A DNA stretch of 52,564 nt from an uncultured Christensenellaceae bacterium (GCA_910586825.1 CAJUJF010000013.1:1-52564), one strand, 5' to 3'. Positions 38,153 to 48,906 are shown, counted from the stretch's first letter. Numbers and translations: made by a program. Notes: generated by a model not told the origin, from the sequence alone.

Positions 38153-38589
38153 CAGTTCTTTCCCGTTGACCCGAATCCGCCCGCGCCGCGCACCGTTTCG
38201 GAGAGCGTTTCCGCCGCTTCGAATTCCGCGGCGTAATAGGGCGCGATCACGAGCTGCGCGATCCTGTCTCCGCCGCGCACCGTACGGGATTCCGCGCCGT
38301 GGTTGTGAAGCGCGACCATGACCTCGCCGCGGTAATCGCAGTCGATCACGCCGACCTTGTTCGCGGGCGCCAGATCCTGTTTGCACGCAAGCCCGCTGCG
38401 CGCGTACACCAGCCCCACCGTGCCCGCGGGAAGCTCGATCGCAATGCCCGTACGGATGAATTCGGTCTCGCCCGCGCCGATGACGACGGGAGTCTCTTCG
38501 CAGGCGTACAGGTCCGCGCCTGCGGCGTACTGCGAACCGTATACGGGAAGTTTTGCACTCTCGTGAAGTTTCTTAACGTTTACTTTCAT
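38152..38589 (-). CDS. dut: dUTP diphosphatase
   Basis: Encodes 145 residues, the trimeric dUTPase length. All five motifs are visible: AGADLYA, YARSGLA, VGVIDCDYRGEV, GGDRIAQLV and the C-terminal GGFGSTG arm. It hydrolyses dUTP to dUMP and keeps uracil out of DNA. GAAAGG lies upstream of the ATG at 38589. It is the first gene of a dut-trmB unit. Confidence 0.96.
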   Translation of the reverse strand: MKVNVKKLHESAKLPVYGSQYAAGADLYACEETPVVIGAGETEFIRTGIAIELPAGTVGLVYARSGLACKQDLAPANKVGVIDCDYRGEVMVALHNHGAESRTVRGGDRIAQLVIAPYYAAEFEAAETLSETVRGAGGFGSTGKN

Positions 38590-38650
38590 ATCTTTCGTCC
38601 TTTCGGAAAGTATACGATACGGGACGCGTTTTGTCAAGGAATTTTCGCGC

Positions 38651-39184
38651 TCACTTCTCGGTCATGTCGGCGCTTTCGAATCCGTTCAGCCACGCGTACG
38701 CCGCCGCCCGCGTTTCGAACGGGAAATACGGTTTGCCGCTCGCCCGCAACGCGTCCAGCAGATCGCCGCGCACGTCGGTGTTGAAGCCGAGGATCCAGCG
38801 TTCGAAATCCTCGTGCACCGTTTCGGGGCAACCCTCCGTCATGTCGGGACGCGTTCTGCCGCGGTATTCCTCCGCGCGCGCGTACGCGCTTTTCAGACAT
38901 TCCTCCGTGGAAAGATCCAAAAACACGATTGCATCGCAATATTCCGCGCGCAACGCAAGCGTGCGCAGGTAATTTCCGTCGATCACCCAGGCGGGCTTTT
39001 CCAGTTCCCGTTTTAACAGCGCGTCGAACTCGTCGGCGCCGCGCTCCACCCAGCCGCGCAACCACCAGAGCCGATCCAGATGAACCACGGGAATATCGAA
39101 CCGCTTTCCCGCTTCGCGCGCGAAAGTCGATTTACCCGCGCCGCCGCAACCGACGACGAGCAGTTTCCGATAAGGGAAGCGCAT
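38651..39184 (-). CDS. P-loop nucleotide kinase-like protein (topology modulation/FlaR-type)
   Basis: Encodes 177 residues. Walker A is VGCGGAGKSTFA (11-22); HLDRLWWLRGWV and AWVIDGNYLRTLALRAEYCDAIVFLDLS follow, the pattern of the adenylate-kinase-like family often labelled topology modulation protein. The true substrate is not established for the family. It begins 3 bases after the helicase stop, so the two are co-transcribed. Confidence 0.83.
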   Translation of the reverse strand: MRFPYRKLLVVGCGGAGKSTFAREAGKRFDIPVVHLDRLWWLRGWVERGADEFDALLKRELEKPAWVIDGNYLRTLALRAEYCDAIVFLDLSTEECLKSAYARAEEYRGRTRPDMTEGCPETVHEDFERWILGFNTDVRGDLLDALRASGKPYFPFETRAAAYAWLNGFESADMTEK

Positions 39185-39187
39185 ACG

Positions 39188-40450
39188 TTACCTCACGATC
39201 ACCAATTTCTTTCTTGCGCGCGTGATCGCCGTATAGAGCCATTCCTTTCCGTTTTCGAAGCGGTTGCTCTCGTCGATCACGACAACGGAATCGTACTCCG
39301 ATCCCTGCGCTTTGTGACAGGTCACGGCGTATGCAAATTCAAAGCGGCAGATCGTGTCCGCCCGCCGTATCTTGAACCGCCGCAGAATTTCGTAGTTATT
39401 TTCGTGTACCAGCGTCCCGTTTTCGAGCAAACACGCCTTTTCGCCGTACCCGTGCCGGTAAGCGCCCTGCGCGAAAATCCCCGCGTCGAACGGGAGATCG
39501 TACGTGAGCGAAGACAGGAAATCCGGCTGAAAATCGAGCTGACCCAACCCGTCTTCCTGTTCCCGCACGCGGTAACACTTGCCGATGATCCCGTTGACGA
39601 GATGAAACTCTCCCCGCTCGTCGAGCGGTTTGCTCCAATCGTTCAGCGTGCAGATGAGTTTCTCCCCGTCGATCGGCAGTTTCGTTTCGGGAGAGATTCC
39701 GAGAAACTCCCGCACCTCGGCATTTACCGAAAAACGGGTGCGATTCGTTCCCACGATGATCTGGTCGCACTCCGTAAACAGCCGTTCTCGCAATTCCCGA
39801 TCCAACGCGCGGCGCGGGATCACTTCCACCCCCTCGCCGTAACTGCCGTACGGGAGGAACTCACCCGCGCGCGATCGGGCGGCAAGCCGCACGATCGGGT
39901 TGTCCTCTTCCTGCCGCACGATCTGTTTCAGCGTGACGCAAGGCATCGTGAGCAAGGTGTTGCTGCCCCCCACGGGCGGGAGTTGCGCGGGATCCCCGCA
40001 AAAGAGACATTTGACCCCGAAAGAGAGCAGGTCCTTTAACACTTCGTCGGACACCATGGACGTTTCGTCGACCACCACGAGACGCAGATCCTTGCCGATC
40101 TTTTCCTTTTTCGCAAAGCGGAGAAACCGTTCGGATACGATTTCTCCGTTCTCGTCCACCTCGATGTCCTCTTCGCGCGTATAGATCAAACTATGTACCG
40201 TACCGGCGGGCGTGCCGCCGCGCACGAGAACGGAAGCCGCCTTGCCGGTGGGCGCGACGAAAGCGACGCTCTCTCCGGCGACGAGCCCCAGATCCTTCAC
40301 GATATAGTCGATAAGATAAGTCTTACCCGTGCCGGCATAGCCGCACAGCACGAATATCTGCGTATTCAGATGATAGAACCACTCCCGCACGAGTTCGGCG
40401 GCTTCCGCCTGATCCTGCGTAAGCGTCGGTTGCTTCGTCAACGCCTTCAT
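39188..40450 (-). CDS. RecD/Dda-like superfamily 1 DNA helicase
   Basis: Encodes 420 residues. Walker A is GYAGTGKTY (37-45), Walker B VVVDETSMV, motif III CGDPAQLPPVG, and the C-terminal UvrD_C_2 segment is VTCHKAQGSEYDSVVV followed by LYTAITRARKKLVIV. This is the compact Dda/RecD-like 5'-3' helicase layout, shorter than RecD2 and lacking its N-terminal helix-hairpin-helix region. The longer frame upstream is rejected because the ATG at 40450 follows directly on a clear family N-terminus (LTQDQAEAAELV). Confidence 0.9.
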   Translation of the reverse strand: MKALTKQPTLTQDQAEAAELVREWFYHLNTQIFVLCGYAGTGKTYLIDYIVKDLGLVAGESVAFVAPTGKAASVLVRGGTPAGTVHSLIYTREEDIEVDENGEIVSERFLRFAKKEKIGKDLRLVVVDETSMVSDEVLKDLLSFGVKCLFCGDPAQLPPVGGSNTLLTMPCVTLKQIVRQEEDNPIVRLAARSRAGEFLPYGSYGEGVEVIPRRALDRELRERLFTECDQIIVGTNRTRFSVNAEVREFLGISPETKLPIDGEKLICTLNDWSKPLDERGEFHLVNGIIGKCYRVREQEDGLGQLDFQPDFLSSLTYDLPFDAGIFAQGAYRHGYGEKACLLENGTLVHENNYEILRRFKIRRADTICRFEFAYAVTCHKAQGSEYDSVVVIDESNRFENGKEWLYTAITRARKKLVIVR

Positions 40451-40514
40451 TCTCCGATTATAACACGGATCTTTCAAAAACTCAAACGTTTGTTTACAGA
40501 TATTCGGATATTTT

Positions 40515-40937
40515 TCACGGCGAAGAAAAAACCGCGTGCAACAGCGTTCCGGCGAACCCGTAATCGACAATGATCTTTCCGTTCTTCATCGGAAAGGTAT
40601 ACTTTGCCGTACGCAGACCCGTCTTCGCGTAAAAGGTGATTTCCTCCCCCTCCGGATCCGCTTCGTACCTGCCCGAATAGCCGCCCTTGTTCCCGTCTTT
40701 TCCGCAGTAAGAAAGTTTGAATTCGCCGCCGTATTTCAATTCGAGACGTACGGAGTCGAATTGTCCGGAAAGATCTTTTTTCCCCAATCGCAATTCTTTG
40801 CATTCGTACATACCGAGGTAGGGTTTCGAAAGTTCGGGCAACGTGCCCATTTCCCGCACGGAACACCCGCAGAACACGAACAGCATCGCAAACGCCGCCG
40901 CAAAGAGAAACGCTTTCCAATACAGTCTTTTTCGCAT
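40515..40937 (-). CDS. small secreted lipoprotein, function unknown
   Basis: Encodes 140 residues. The N-terminus MRKRLYWKAFLF... with VFCGC at about 21-25 fits a lipoprotein signal (Cys25 after Gly), though the residue at -3 is atypical. The rest is a small beta-rich domain (YSGRYEADPEGEEITFYA; KYTFPMKNGKIIVDYG). I recognise no family. It shares its start region with the divergent ProB-like gene; no ribosome binding site is visible. Confidence 0.7.
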   Translation of the reverse strand: MRKRLYWKAFLFAAAFAMLFVFCGCSVREMGTLPELSKPYLGMYECKELRLGKKDLSGQFDSVRLELKYGGEFKLSYCGKDGNKGGYSGRYEADPEGEEITFYAKTGLRTAKYTFPMKNGKIIVDYGFAGTLLHAVFSSP

Positions 40938-40948
40938 GGATAAAGTAT

Positions 40949-40977
40949 TTGCAATTTTTTCCTTTTCATGCTATGAT
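40949..40977 (+). promoter_or_regulatory. promoter of the ProB-like kinase gene
   Basis: TTGCAA (40949-40954), 17-base spacer, TATGAT (40972-40977), 30 bases before the ATG. Confidence 0.7.
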
Positions 40978-41006
40978 GGATAAAATCCGATCCTTAAAAG
41001 GACTGC

Positions 41007-41831
41007 ATGATGAAATACGATACCGACTTAGTGGGAAAAATCGGCTCGATGGCGCTAATCGACAAAAAAGACAGCCTCATCGACTATACGCGGGTCGCGC
41101 GGCTTTCGCGGGAACTGAAACCGGGCGACATCTGGGTTTCGAGCGGCGCGACCGAAATCGGGCGGCTCGATTATCTGTCGCGCAACAACGGCAAGGAACT
41201 GACGGGCGAAAACGCTAAGACGGATTACGCGGCGCAGGGACAGGCGATCCTGATGCAGACGTATCGCCAATTCGCAGACCCCCGCTGGTCGATCCGTCAG
41301 GTACTCGTCGAACACCAGCATTTCAACGACGCGCAGAAGAGCGCGCATCTGCGCGATCTTCTTTTGAGATGCAAAGCCCAGAACGCGATTCCCGTGGTCA
41401 ATTACAACGACGCGATTTCCAACGACGAGAACAGACATCTGGAAATCAACGCGCTGATGCAGGAAAAACGAAAGGTATACGAATGCGTGGATAACGACGA
41501 AACCGCCGCGAGGATCGCCTGTCTCGTTCATGCGCGCTATCTGATCATCTTCACGAGCGTGGAAGGAATCTACGCCGACCCCGACGACCCCGCGACGCTC
41601 GTTCCCCTGATTGCGGGAAAAAACGACGAAGATCTGATCGCGAACATCGAAGCGCACAAACGCTTCTGCGCGGGCGCGAGCCGCGCGGGCGCCAACGGCG
41701 CAAAGGCAAAACTCGAATACGTGAAAGACGCGGCGGCACAGGGAACGACGGTCTTTATCGCGCACGCGAAATATTCGATCGCGGAAGTGCTCGGCGGAAG
41801 CGTTCCTTGCACGAAGATCGGGATCAACTGA
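41007..41831 (+). CDS. amino acid kinase family protein, glutamate 5-kinase-like, no PUA domain
   Basis: Encodes 274 residues. WVSSGATEIGRLDYL, AAQGQAILMQTYRQF, QVLVEHQHFND, AIPVVNYNDAISNDE and VDNDETAARIACLVHARYLIIFTSVEGIYADPDDP match the ProB core that phosphorylates glutamate in proline synthesis. No C-terminal PUA domain and no proA neighbour are present. The first motif lacks the usual K-x-G-S (here VGKIGSMALID). The substrate may be another amino acid. It stands alone between its own promoter and terminators. Confidence 0.75.
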   Translation: MMKYDTDLVGKIGSMALIDKKDSLIDYTRVARLSRELKPGDIWVSSGATEIGRLDYLSRNNGKELTGENAKTDYAAQGQAILMQTYRQFADPRWSIRQVLVEHQHFNDAQKSAHLRDLLLRCKAQNAIPVVNYNDAISNDENRHLEINALMQEKRKVYECVDNDETAARIACLVHARYLIIFTSVEGIYADPDDPATLVPLIAGKNDEDLIANIEAHKRFCAGASRAGANGAKAKLEYVKDAAAQGTTVFIAHAKYSIAEVLGGSVPCTKIGIN

Positions 41832-41846
41832 TTTGAAACCTTCGGC

Positions 41847-41872
41847 GGTCCGACGTTTACAGCGTCGGACCG
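41847..41872 (+). terminator. terminator of the ProB-like gene
   Basis: GGTCCGACG/CGTCGGACC around a 7-base loop, then GTTTCTTT. Confidence 0.8.
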
Positions 41873-41888
41873 TTTCTTTCCGTACGGA

Positions 41889-41917
41889 AAGAGCGGGCGG
41901 CAATTTGCCGCCCGCTC
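41889..41917. terminator. second hairpin after the ProB-like gene
   Basis: AGAGCGGGCGGCAA/TTGCCGCCCGCTCT, a near-perfect 14-base inverted repeat with no loop spacer. T residues after it are few, so it may be a backup terminator. Confidence 0.5.
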
Positions 41918-41979
41918 TTCCGTATGAAAATTTTTGCCGAAAAAACACAACCGCGTCAGATTTTTTCGATAAAATGATT

Positions 41980-42008
41980 ATATCAAGTCTTAAACGACTT
42001 GTCAAGTC
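41980..42008. promoter_or_regulatory. operator-like repeats before the lone XRE gene
   Basis: CAAGTC-TTAAAC-GACTTG is a perfect 6-6-6 palindrome and is followed at once by a third half-site TCAAGTC. It lies about 35 bases before the XRE ATG. Confidence 0.45.
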
Positions 42009-42040
42009 TTTTTTTACTTAAAATGGCACATAATGTGGTT

Positions 42041-42241
42041 ATGAAGTTTTGCGACAGATTGCGGGAACTGAGAAGCTGGCACGGGCTCAGCCAGATGCAG
42101 CTTGCCAAAGCCACGGGGCTGAGTCAATCTGCAATAGCAAAATGGGAACTGGACAAGACGGAACCGACCGCCTCCGCGCTGATTACCCTTTCGCAGTATT
42201 TCGGCGAGAGCGTGGATTATATTCTCGGTCTCGAAGATTAG
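42041..42241 (+). CDS. XRE-family HTH regulator
   Basis: Encodes 66 residues, one Cro/C1 HTH domain (LSQMQLAKATGLSQSAIAKW at about 13-32), ending SVDYILGLED. I start at the ATG at 42041 (MKFCDRLRELR) rather than the longer frame from 41999, whose first codons lie in the palindromic region. The ribosome binding site is weak. It is similar in length and C-terminus to the gene at 18874-19083. Confidence 0.82.
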   Translation: MKFCDRLRELRSWHGLSQMQLAKATGLSQSAIAKWELDKTEPTASALITLSQYFGESVDYILGLED

Positions 42242-42251
42242 CCTTGCCTTA

Positions 42252-42284
42252 AACGAAACCCCCTCGTTTCCGAGGGGGTTTCGT

Positions 42285-42288
<4 letters not shown>
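42252..42288. terminator. bidirectional terminator
   Basis: AACGAAACCCCCTCG/CGAGGGGGTTTCGTT hairpin, shared by the convergent XRE and copA genes. Confidence 0.85.
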
Positions 42289-44692
<2,404 letters not shown>

Positions 44693-44696
<4 letters not shown>

Positions 44697-44995
44697 TGAA
44701 ACCTCTTGAATAAATCGACGATCTCGTCGATGATCCCCTCGTTGCCCGATCGGATGTTCTCGACGAGACAAGTGTGCATGTGCGCATCCAACACAAGATT
44801 GGCAAGCCCTTTGATCGCTTTGTCGACGGCGGAGAGCTGGATCAGCACGTCGTCGCAGTATCTGTCTTCCTCGACCATTTTCCGAATCCCCGCGATCTGT
44901 CCGCCGATGCGGTTCAAGCGGCTCACGATATCCCGCTTTTCCGCTTCGCTCCTCTGCTTTTTTCGCTCCGTGCAACTTTGACAACTTTCGCTCAT
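44693..44995 (-). CDS. csoR: copper-sensing transcriptional repressor CsoR
   Basis: Encodes 100 residues of the CsoR/RcnR (DUF156) family. The Cu(I)-binding set is Cys in EDRYCDDVLIQ, then His and Cys in LVLDAHMHTC. RLNRIGGQIAGIRKMVEED is the DNA-contact helix. The N-terminus has an extra Cys pair (SESCQSC). It represses itself and copA until Cu(I) binds. GAGAGGG precedes the ATG. Two matching palindromes lie upstream. Confidence 0.95.
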
Positions 44996-45014
44996 ACAAA
45001 CCCTCTCTCGTTAA

Positions 45015-45057
45015 ATACCCCGTTAGGGTACTTTGATTATATACCCTAATGGGGTAT
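45015..45057. promoter_or_regulatory. two CsoR operators
   Basis: ATACCCCGTTAGGGTA (45015-45030) and ATACCCTAATGGGGTAT (45041-45057), both of the TACCC...GGGTA type bound by CsoR. The second fills the spacer of the csoR promoter. Confidence 0.85.
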
Positions 45058-45065
45058 CTTGTCAA
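45036..45065 (-). promoter_or_regulatory. csoR-copA promoter
   Basis: Minus-strand TTGACA (45060-45065), 18-base spacer containing the CsoR operator, TATAAT (45036-45041). Confidence 0.85.
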
Positions 45066-45077
45066 GAAAAAGCGCAT

Positions 45078-45107
45078 AAAAAAACGGGCAATCGCCCGTT
45101 TTTTTCA
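45078..45107 (-). terminator. terminator of the rubredoxin-fusion gene
   Basis: AACGGGC-AATC-GCCCGTT with T runs on both strands. Confidence 0.85.
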
Positions 45108-45764
45108 GGAAATTTTTTCAAAGTGGTCTTTTCCCATGCCGCACAGCGGGCAGATCCAATCGTCGGGAAGCTGTTCGAAGGGGATTTCGCCGTCGTATTC
45201 GTATCCGCATACGTCGCAACGGTATACGGCGCGCGGCGCTTCGGAAACGGGTTCGGGCGCGGATTCTTCTTTCCGGTACGTAGGCGCATTCGCCGCGGTT
45301 TTGCCCTTCAAGACCTCGTGATAGTAGGCGTACGTCATGGGCTTTCCGCCGCGGAGCACGTCCGCATCCGTAATCTCGCCCAAAAATACCGTATGCGTCT
45401 CCGTCTCCCACTTGTCTCTGACGCGGCAGGAAACGTACGACGCGGAGCAATCGGGCACGGGCAATTTCCCGCGCACCGTGTAGGGCACGCCGTCAAACTT
45501 ATCGGTATCCTTTCCCGAAGTGAACCCGAATTTCCCGATGAGCTTGGGGTCGCTGTCCTCGGCAAGCACCGCGATCGCGAAAAAGCCCGTGGCAAAGATG
45601 CAGGCGTGCGTAAAATTCTTTTTATTGATGCTGACGGCGACGGTCGCGGGATCGGACGTGATCTGCACGGCGCAGTTCGCGACGCAACCGACCGGTCTGC
45701 CCTCGTCCCAAGACGTGCAAAGATAAACGCCGTAAGAGAGCGTATGCAAAGCTTTTAAGTTCAT
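45105..45764 (-). CDS. flavin reductase-rubredoxin fusion (high molecular weight rubredoxin)
   Basis: Encodes 219 residues. Residues 1-155 are an FMN-binding flavin-reductase domain (YLCTSWDEGRPVGCVANCAVQ; NFTHACIFATGFFAIAVLAE). Residues about 175-219 are rubredoxin with its four iron ligands (YRCDVCGYEYDGE and DDWICPLCGMGKDHF). Fusions of this kind pass electrons from NAD(P)H to flavodiiron proteins that reduce oxygen or nitric oxide in anaerobes such as Moorella. GGAGG precedes the ATG. It lies 40 bases from the csoR promoter but in its own unit. Confidence 0.92.
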   Translation of the reverse strand: MNLKALHTLSYGVYLCTSWDEGRPVGCVANCAVQITSDPATVAVSINKKNFTHACIFATGFFAIAVLAEDSDPKLIGKFGFTSGKDTDKFDGVPYTVRGKLPVPDCSASYVSCRVRDKWETETHTVFLGEITDADVLRGGKPMTYAYYHEVLKGKTAANAPTYRKEESAPEPVSEAPRAVYRCDVCGYEYDGEIPFEQLPDDWICPLCGMGKDHFEKIS

Positions 45765-45792
45765 AAGTTCCTCCGTTTATAACAGTATGCAA

Positions 45793-45820
45793 CGAAAAAA
45801 GCGGACGTTATGCGCCCGCT
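45793..45820 (-). terminator. terminator of the DUF177-rpmF unit
   Basis: AAAGCGG.../...CCGCTTT stem with one internal mismatch and a minus-strand T run. Confidence 0.75.
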
Positions 45821-45838
45821 TTGATTTTTGTGTAAAAA

Positions 45839-46027
45839 TCAATTCTTTTCTTCTTTTTGCGCAACGACTTCTTTGCCGTCGTAAAAACCGCACTTGGAAC
45901 AAACTCTGTGCGACTCTTTCAGCTCGTGGCAATGCGGGCACTCGACGAGAGTCGCCGCCGTCGCCTTGTAATTCGCAAAACGCTTGTTCGTTCTGCTCTT
46001 CGATTGTTTTCTCTTGGGTACAGCCAT
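45839..46027 (-). CDS. rpmF: 50S ribosomal protein L32
   Basis: Encodes 62 residues. MAVPKRKQSKSRTNKR is the conserved N-terminus and CPHCHELKESHRVCSKCGFY provides the zinc-binding CxxC...CxxC form. AGAGGTGG precedes the ATG. It follows the DUF177 gene by 21 bases, an association conserved in many bacteria. Confidence 0.97.
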   Translation of the reverse strand: MAVPKRKQSKSRTNKRFANYKATAATLVECPHCHELKESHRVCSKCGFYDGKEVVAQKEEKN

Positions 46028-46048
46028 CTTTTACCACCTCTTTTTCTT

Positions 46049-46462
46049 TTATTCTTGCTCCCCGTCGGGAATACCGCATTCCCCGCAAAGGAGTCTCGGG
46101 GGAAGCGCGGACAGAACCGAATCGCGGATAAACTCGTTCAACTCGACAACGCCGTTGCGATACCCGTAGGTCTCTCCGTCGCCGCCGTCCGGCTCGAAAA
46201 TTCCGACCGCTTCCTCTTCGAAAGCCCGTTCCGTTTCGCCGAGACAGCGGGAACAGCTCCCTGCGAGCGAGAACGAAAGCCGCGCTTTCGCCTCCACCGT
46301 ATTGTCCTCGAAAATCTCGTAGTCAAGCCGTACCCGCACGGGGGAAGAAAACCGAACGAAAGGGATATCGAGAAGCGCGTCCTCGGCTTCGTACTCGAAC
46401 GAAAGCTCTCCCGTATAGATTTTTCTCGCTGCAAGACTGCGAACGTCTAATCTTGGAATCAT
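46049..46462 (-). CDS. DUF177/YceD-family protein
   Basis: Encodes 137 residues. A CSRCLGETERAFEE segment (about 70-83) and the C-terminal CGECG are typical of DUF177 (YceD), thought to be involved in rRNA accumulation and nearly always encoded before rpmF, as here. A TTG one codon earlier also fits, but I prefer the ATG at 46462. The -10 box ends 11 bases before the ATG, leaving only a few leader bases and no ribosome binding site. Confidence 0.85.
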   Translation of the reverse strand: MIPRLDVRSLAARKIYTGELSFEYEAEDALLDIPFVRFSSPVRVRLDYEIFEDNTVEAKARLSFSLAGSCSRCLGETERAFEEEAVGIFEPDGGDGETYGYRNGVVELNEFIRDSVLSALPPRLLCGECGIPDGEQE

Positions 46463-46473
46463 CAACTTAAAAA

Positions 46474-46502
46474 AGTATAGGATATTTGCAAAGGTTTGTC
46501 AA
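46474..46502 (-). promoter_or_regulatory. promoter of the DUF177-rpmF unit
   Basis: Minus-strand TTGACA (46497-46502), 17-base spacer, TATACT (46474-46479). The start site should lie about 5 bases before the ATG. Confidence 0.8.
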
Positions 46503-46539
46503 TCTTTTTTCGCGGAAATTTCCGAGAATTTACGAAAAA

Positions 46540-47733
46540 TCAGACGAGAGCCGCCGTTTCGCGCGCGATCACGAGCTCTTCGTTGGTCGGGATCACCAGA
46601 ATCCGCACCGCGGAATCTTTCGCCGCGATATCGTGGATTTTTCCGTCGTTTTTGTATTCGTTTTTCCCGTCGTCGAGTTTTACGCCGAACGCTTCCAGAC
46701 CGCTTACGACCGCTTTGCGCACGCAAGGGGTATTCTCGCCCACGCCCGCCGTGAACACGATGCAATCCAACCCGCCCAGCGCCGCCATATAGGCGCCGAC
46801 GTATTTCTTGCAGCTGTAACCGAACATCTTCAACGCAAGATCGGCGCGGTAATTGCCCTCCGACTGCGCCGCGGTCAAATCGCGGAAGTCGGAAGATACG
46901 CCCGAAACACCCGCCATCCCGCACTTTTTGTTGAGATAGGTAAGCCCTTCCTGCATGTTCATGCCCTTCTTGCGACAAAGAAATTCGATCGCCGCGACGT
47001 CGATATCCCCGCTCCGCGTCCCCATGGGAACGCCGGCAAGCGGCGTAAAGCCCATCGAAGTGTCGATGCACTTCCCGCCGTCGACCGCGGAAATCGAAGA
47101 ACCGTTCCCCAAATGGCAAGTGACGATTTTGAGTTCTTCGGGCTTTTTGCCGAGATGTTTCGCCGCCTCGCCCGCAACGAATTTATGCGAAGTCCCGTGC
47201 GCGCCGTACTTGCGGACCTTATAATTTTTGTAATCCTCGTAATCGATCGCGTAAAGATAGGCGTAATCGGGCATCGTCGCATGGAAAGAGGTGTCGAAAA
47301 CGAGCGCCATTTTTTTATCGGGCATGACCGCGCGGCAGGCGTTGATGCCGAGAATGGCCGCCGGATTGTGAAGCGGCGCAAGTTCCGCGATCTCGTCCAT
47401 CGTCTTCATCACGCTATCGGTGACGAGCGTCGTCTCGGTAAACGCCTCGCCCGAAGCGACGACGCGGTGTCCCACGGCGTCAATCTCGTCCATCGAAGCG
47501 ATGACGCCCGCTTCGCGATCGACAAGCTCTTTGAGCACGAGCGAAATCGCCTCGGTATGATTGGGCAGTTCGCGCTCGATCACGAATTCCTTTCCGTTCG
47601 CTTTATGGGTCAGTTTTCCGCCCGCGATGCCGATCCTTTCGCAAGTCCCCTTGGCAAGCACCGATTCCGTTTCCATCGCGATCAGCTGATATTTCAGCGA
47701 GGAACTCCCCGCGTTGATTACTAAAATTTTCAT
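46540..47733 (-). CDS. ackA: acetate kinase
   Basis: Encodes 397 residues, the family length. It makes ATP from acetyl phosphate. The N-terminal VINAGSSSLKYQL, FDTSFHATMPDYAYLYAI, VTCHLGNGSSISAVDGGK and GVGENTP are intact. GGAG precedes the ATG. It follows pta by 21 bases, so the two form the classic substrate-level phosphorylation operon. Confidence 0.98.
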   Translation of the reverse strand: MKILVINAGSSSLKYQLIAMETESVLAKGTCERIGIAGGKLTHKANGKEFVIERELPNHTEAISLVLKELVDREAGVIASMDEIDAVGHRVVASGEAFTETTLVTDSVMKTMDEIAELAPLHNPAAILGINACRAVMPDKKMALVFDTSFHATMPDYAYLYAIDYEDYKNYKVRKYGAHGTSHKFVAGEAAKHLGKKPEELKIVTCHLGNGSSISAVDGGKCIDTSMGFTPLAGVPMGTRSGDIDVAAIEFLCRKKGMNMQEGLTYLNKKCGMAGVSGVSSDFRDLTAAQSEGNYRADLALKMFGYSCKKYVGAYMAALGGLDCIVFTAGVGENTPCVRKAVVSGLEAFGVKLDDGKNEYKNDGKIHDIAAKDSAVRILVIPTNEELVIARETAALV

Positions 47734-47754
47734 ATTGCTTCTCCGTATCTCGTT

Positions 47755-48804
47755 TTAGTCCTTTACCTGCAAAGCGGTGATCGCGACGGCGCAGACGATG
47801 TCGCACGCTTTGCACCCGCGGGAAAGATCGTTCAGCGGCTTCGCAAACCCCTGACAGATGGGGCCGATCGCCTGAAATCCGCCCAACCGCTCCGCGATTT
47901 TATAACCGATATTGCCCGCCTGCAAATCGGGGAACACGAGCACGTTCGCGCGGCCCGCGACCTCCGAACCGGGCGCTTTGATCGCCGCGACTTCCGGCAC
48001 GATCGCGGCGTCGAACTGCAATTCTCCGTCGATCGCAAGATTGGGAGATTTTTCCTTCGCGATCCGCGTCGCCTCCTGCACCAGCGTTACGTTATCGTGT
48101 TTCGCGCTGCCCTTCGAAGAAAACGAAAGCATGGCGATTCTGGGCGCGATCCCCGCAATTTCCATCGCGCTCTTCGCGGTCGCGAGCGCGCAGTCGGCAA
48201 GCCCTTCCGCCGTATACGTGGGATTGAGTCCGCAATCGGAAAAAATCAGCACGTCGTCCTCGACGTATTTGTTCCCGCCCATGGGCGGCACCATCAGATT
48301 GAAGCTGGAAACCGCGCTCGTACCGGGCGCCGTCTTGACGATTTGGAGTCCGGGACGAAGCGTGTTCGCCGTGGAATGGCACGCGCCGGACACAAGCCCG
48401 TCCGCATCTCCCGCCTTCAACATCAGCGCGCCGAAGAAGGTGTTGTCCTTCGCCTGCTGCAACGCCTGTTCTTCCGTCATGCCCTTTGCCTTGCGCAATT
48501 CGAAGAGGAGTTTCGCGTACTCTTCCAGCTTGGGAGAGGTTGCGGGGTCGACGATTTCCACGCCCGAAAGATCGAGGTCGGGATTGCTCGCCCTGATCTG
48601 GGAGGGGTTGCCGAGCAGGACGATCCTTGCGATCCCCTCTTCGACGCACTCTTCCGCCGCCTCGACGACGCGGCGGTCTTCTCCCTCGCAAAGAACGATT
48701 TTGCGGTTCTTTTCGCGGGCGCGCTTTTTAATGGTCTCCACGATCGTCCCCGATTCCGAAATTTTTCTGCCGAGTTTTTTAACTTTACTCACGAATCCTG
48801 CCAT
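47755..48804 (-). CDS. pta: phosphate acetyltransferase
   Basis: Encodes 349 residues, the short Pta form without regulatory N-terminal domains. It converts acetyl-CoA and phosphate to acetyl phosphate. Signatures are VLCEGEDRRVVEAAE, DGLVSGACHSTANTLRPGLQIVK, FSDCGLNPTYTAEGLADCA and AIGPICQGFAKPLNDLSRGC. A GGGAG-type site precedes the ATG. It is the last clearly chromosomal gene before the AT-rich region. Confidence 0.97.
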   Translation of the reverse strand: MAGFVSKVKKLGRKISESGTIVETIKKRAREKNRKIVLCEGEDRRVVEAAEECVEEGIARIVLLGNPSQIRASNPDLDLSGVEIVDPATSPKLEEYAKLLFELRKAKGMTEEQALQQAKDNTFFGALMLKAGDADGLVSGACHSTANTLRPGLQIVKTAPGTSAVSSFNLMVPPMGGNKYVEDDVLIFSDCGLNPTYTAEGLADCALATAKSAMEIAGIAPRIAMLSFSSKGSAKHDNVTLVQEATRIAKEKSPNLAIDGELQFDAAIVPEVAAIKAPGSEVAGRANVLVFPDLQAGNIGYKIAERLGGFQAIGPICQGFAKPLNDLSRGCKACDIVCAVAITALQVKD

Positions 48805-48877
48805 AAATTACTCCCGAATCCTTTATTTTTCTTCCCGTTTCGTGTATAATAAGTGCGGGTGAAATATCTACTGTGAT

Positions 48878-48906
48878 ATTATACACCCTCGGAACGGAAA
48901 AGTAAA
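48878..48906 (-). promoter_or_regulatory. promoter of pta-ackA
   Basis: Minus-strand TTTACT (48901-48906), 17-base spacer, TATAAT (48878-48883), about 74 bases before the ATG. Confidence 0.65.

Noticed and set aside
41889..41917. Inverted repeat as an insertion-sequence end
   Set aside because: No transposase or target duplication nearby; better explained as a second terminator hairpin.
44697..45077. N-terminal extension of the copA frame
   Set aside because: It reads through csoR in another frame; csoR is a clear family member and ATGA-overlaps the true copA start.
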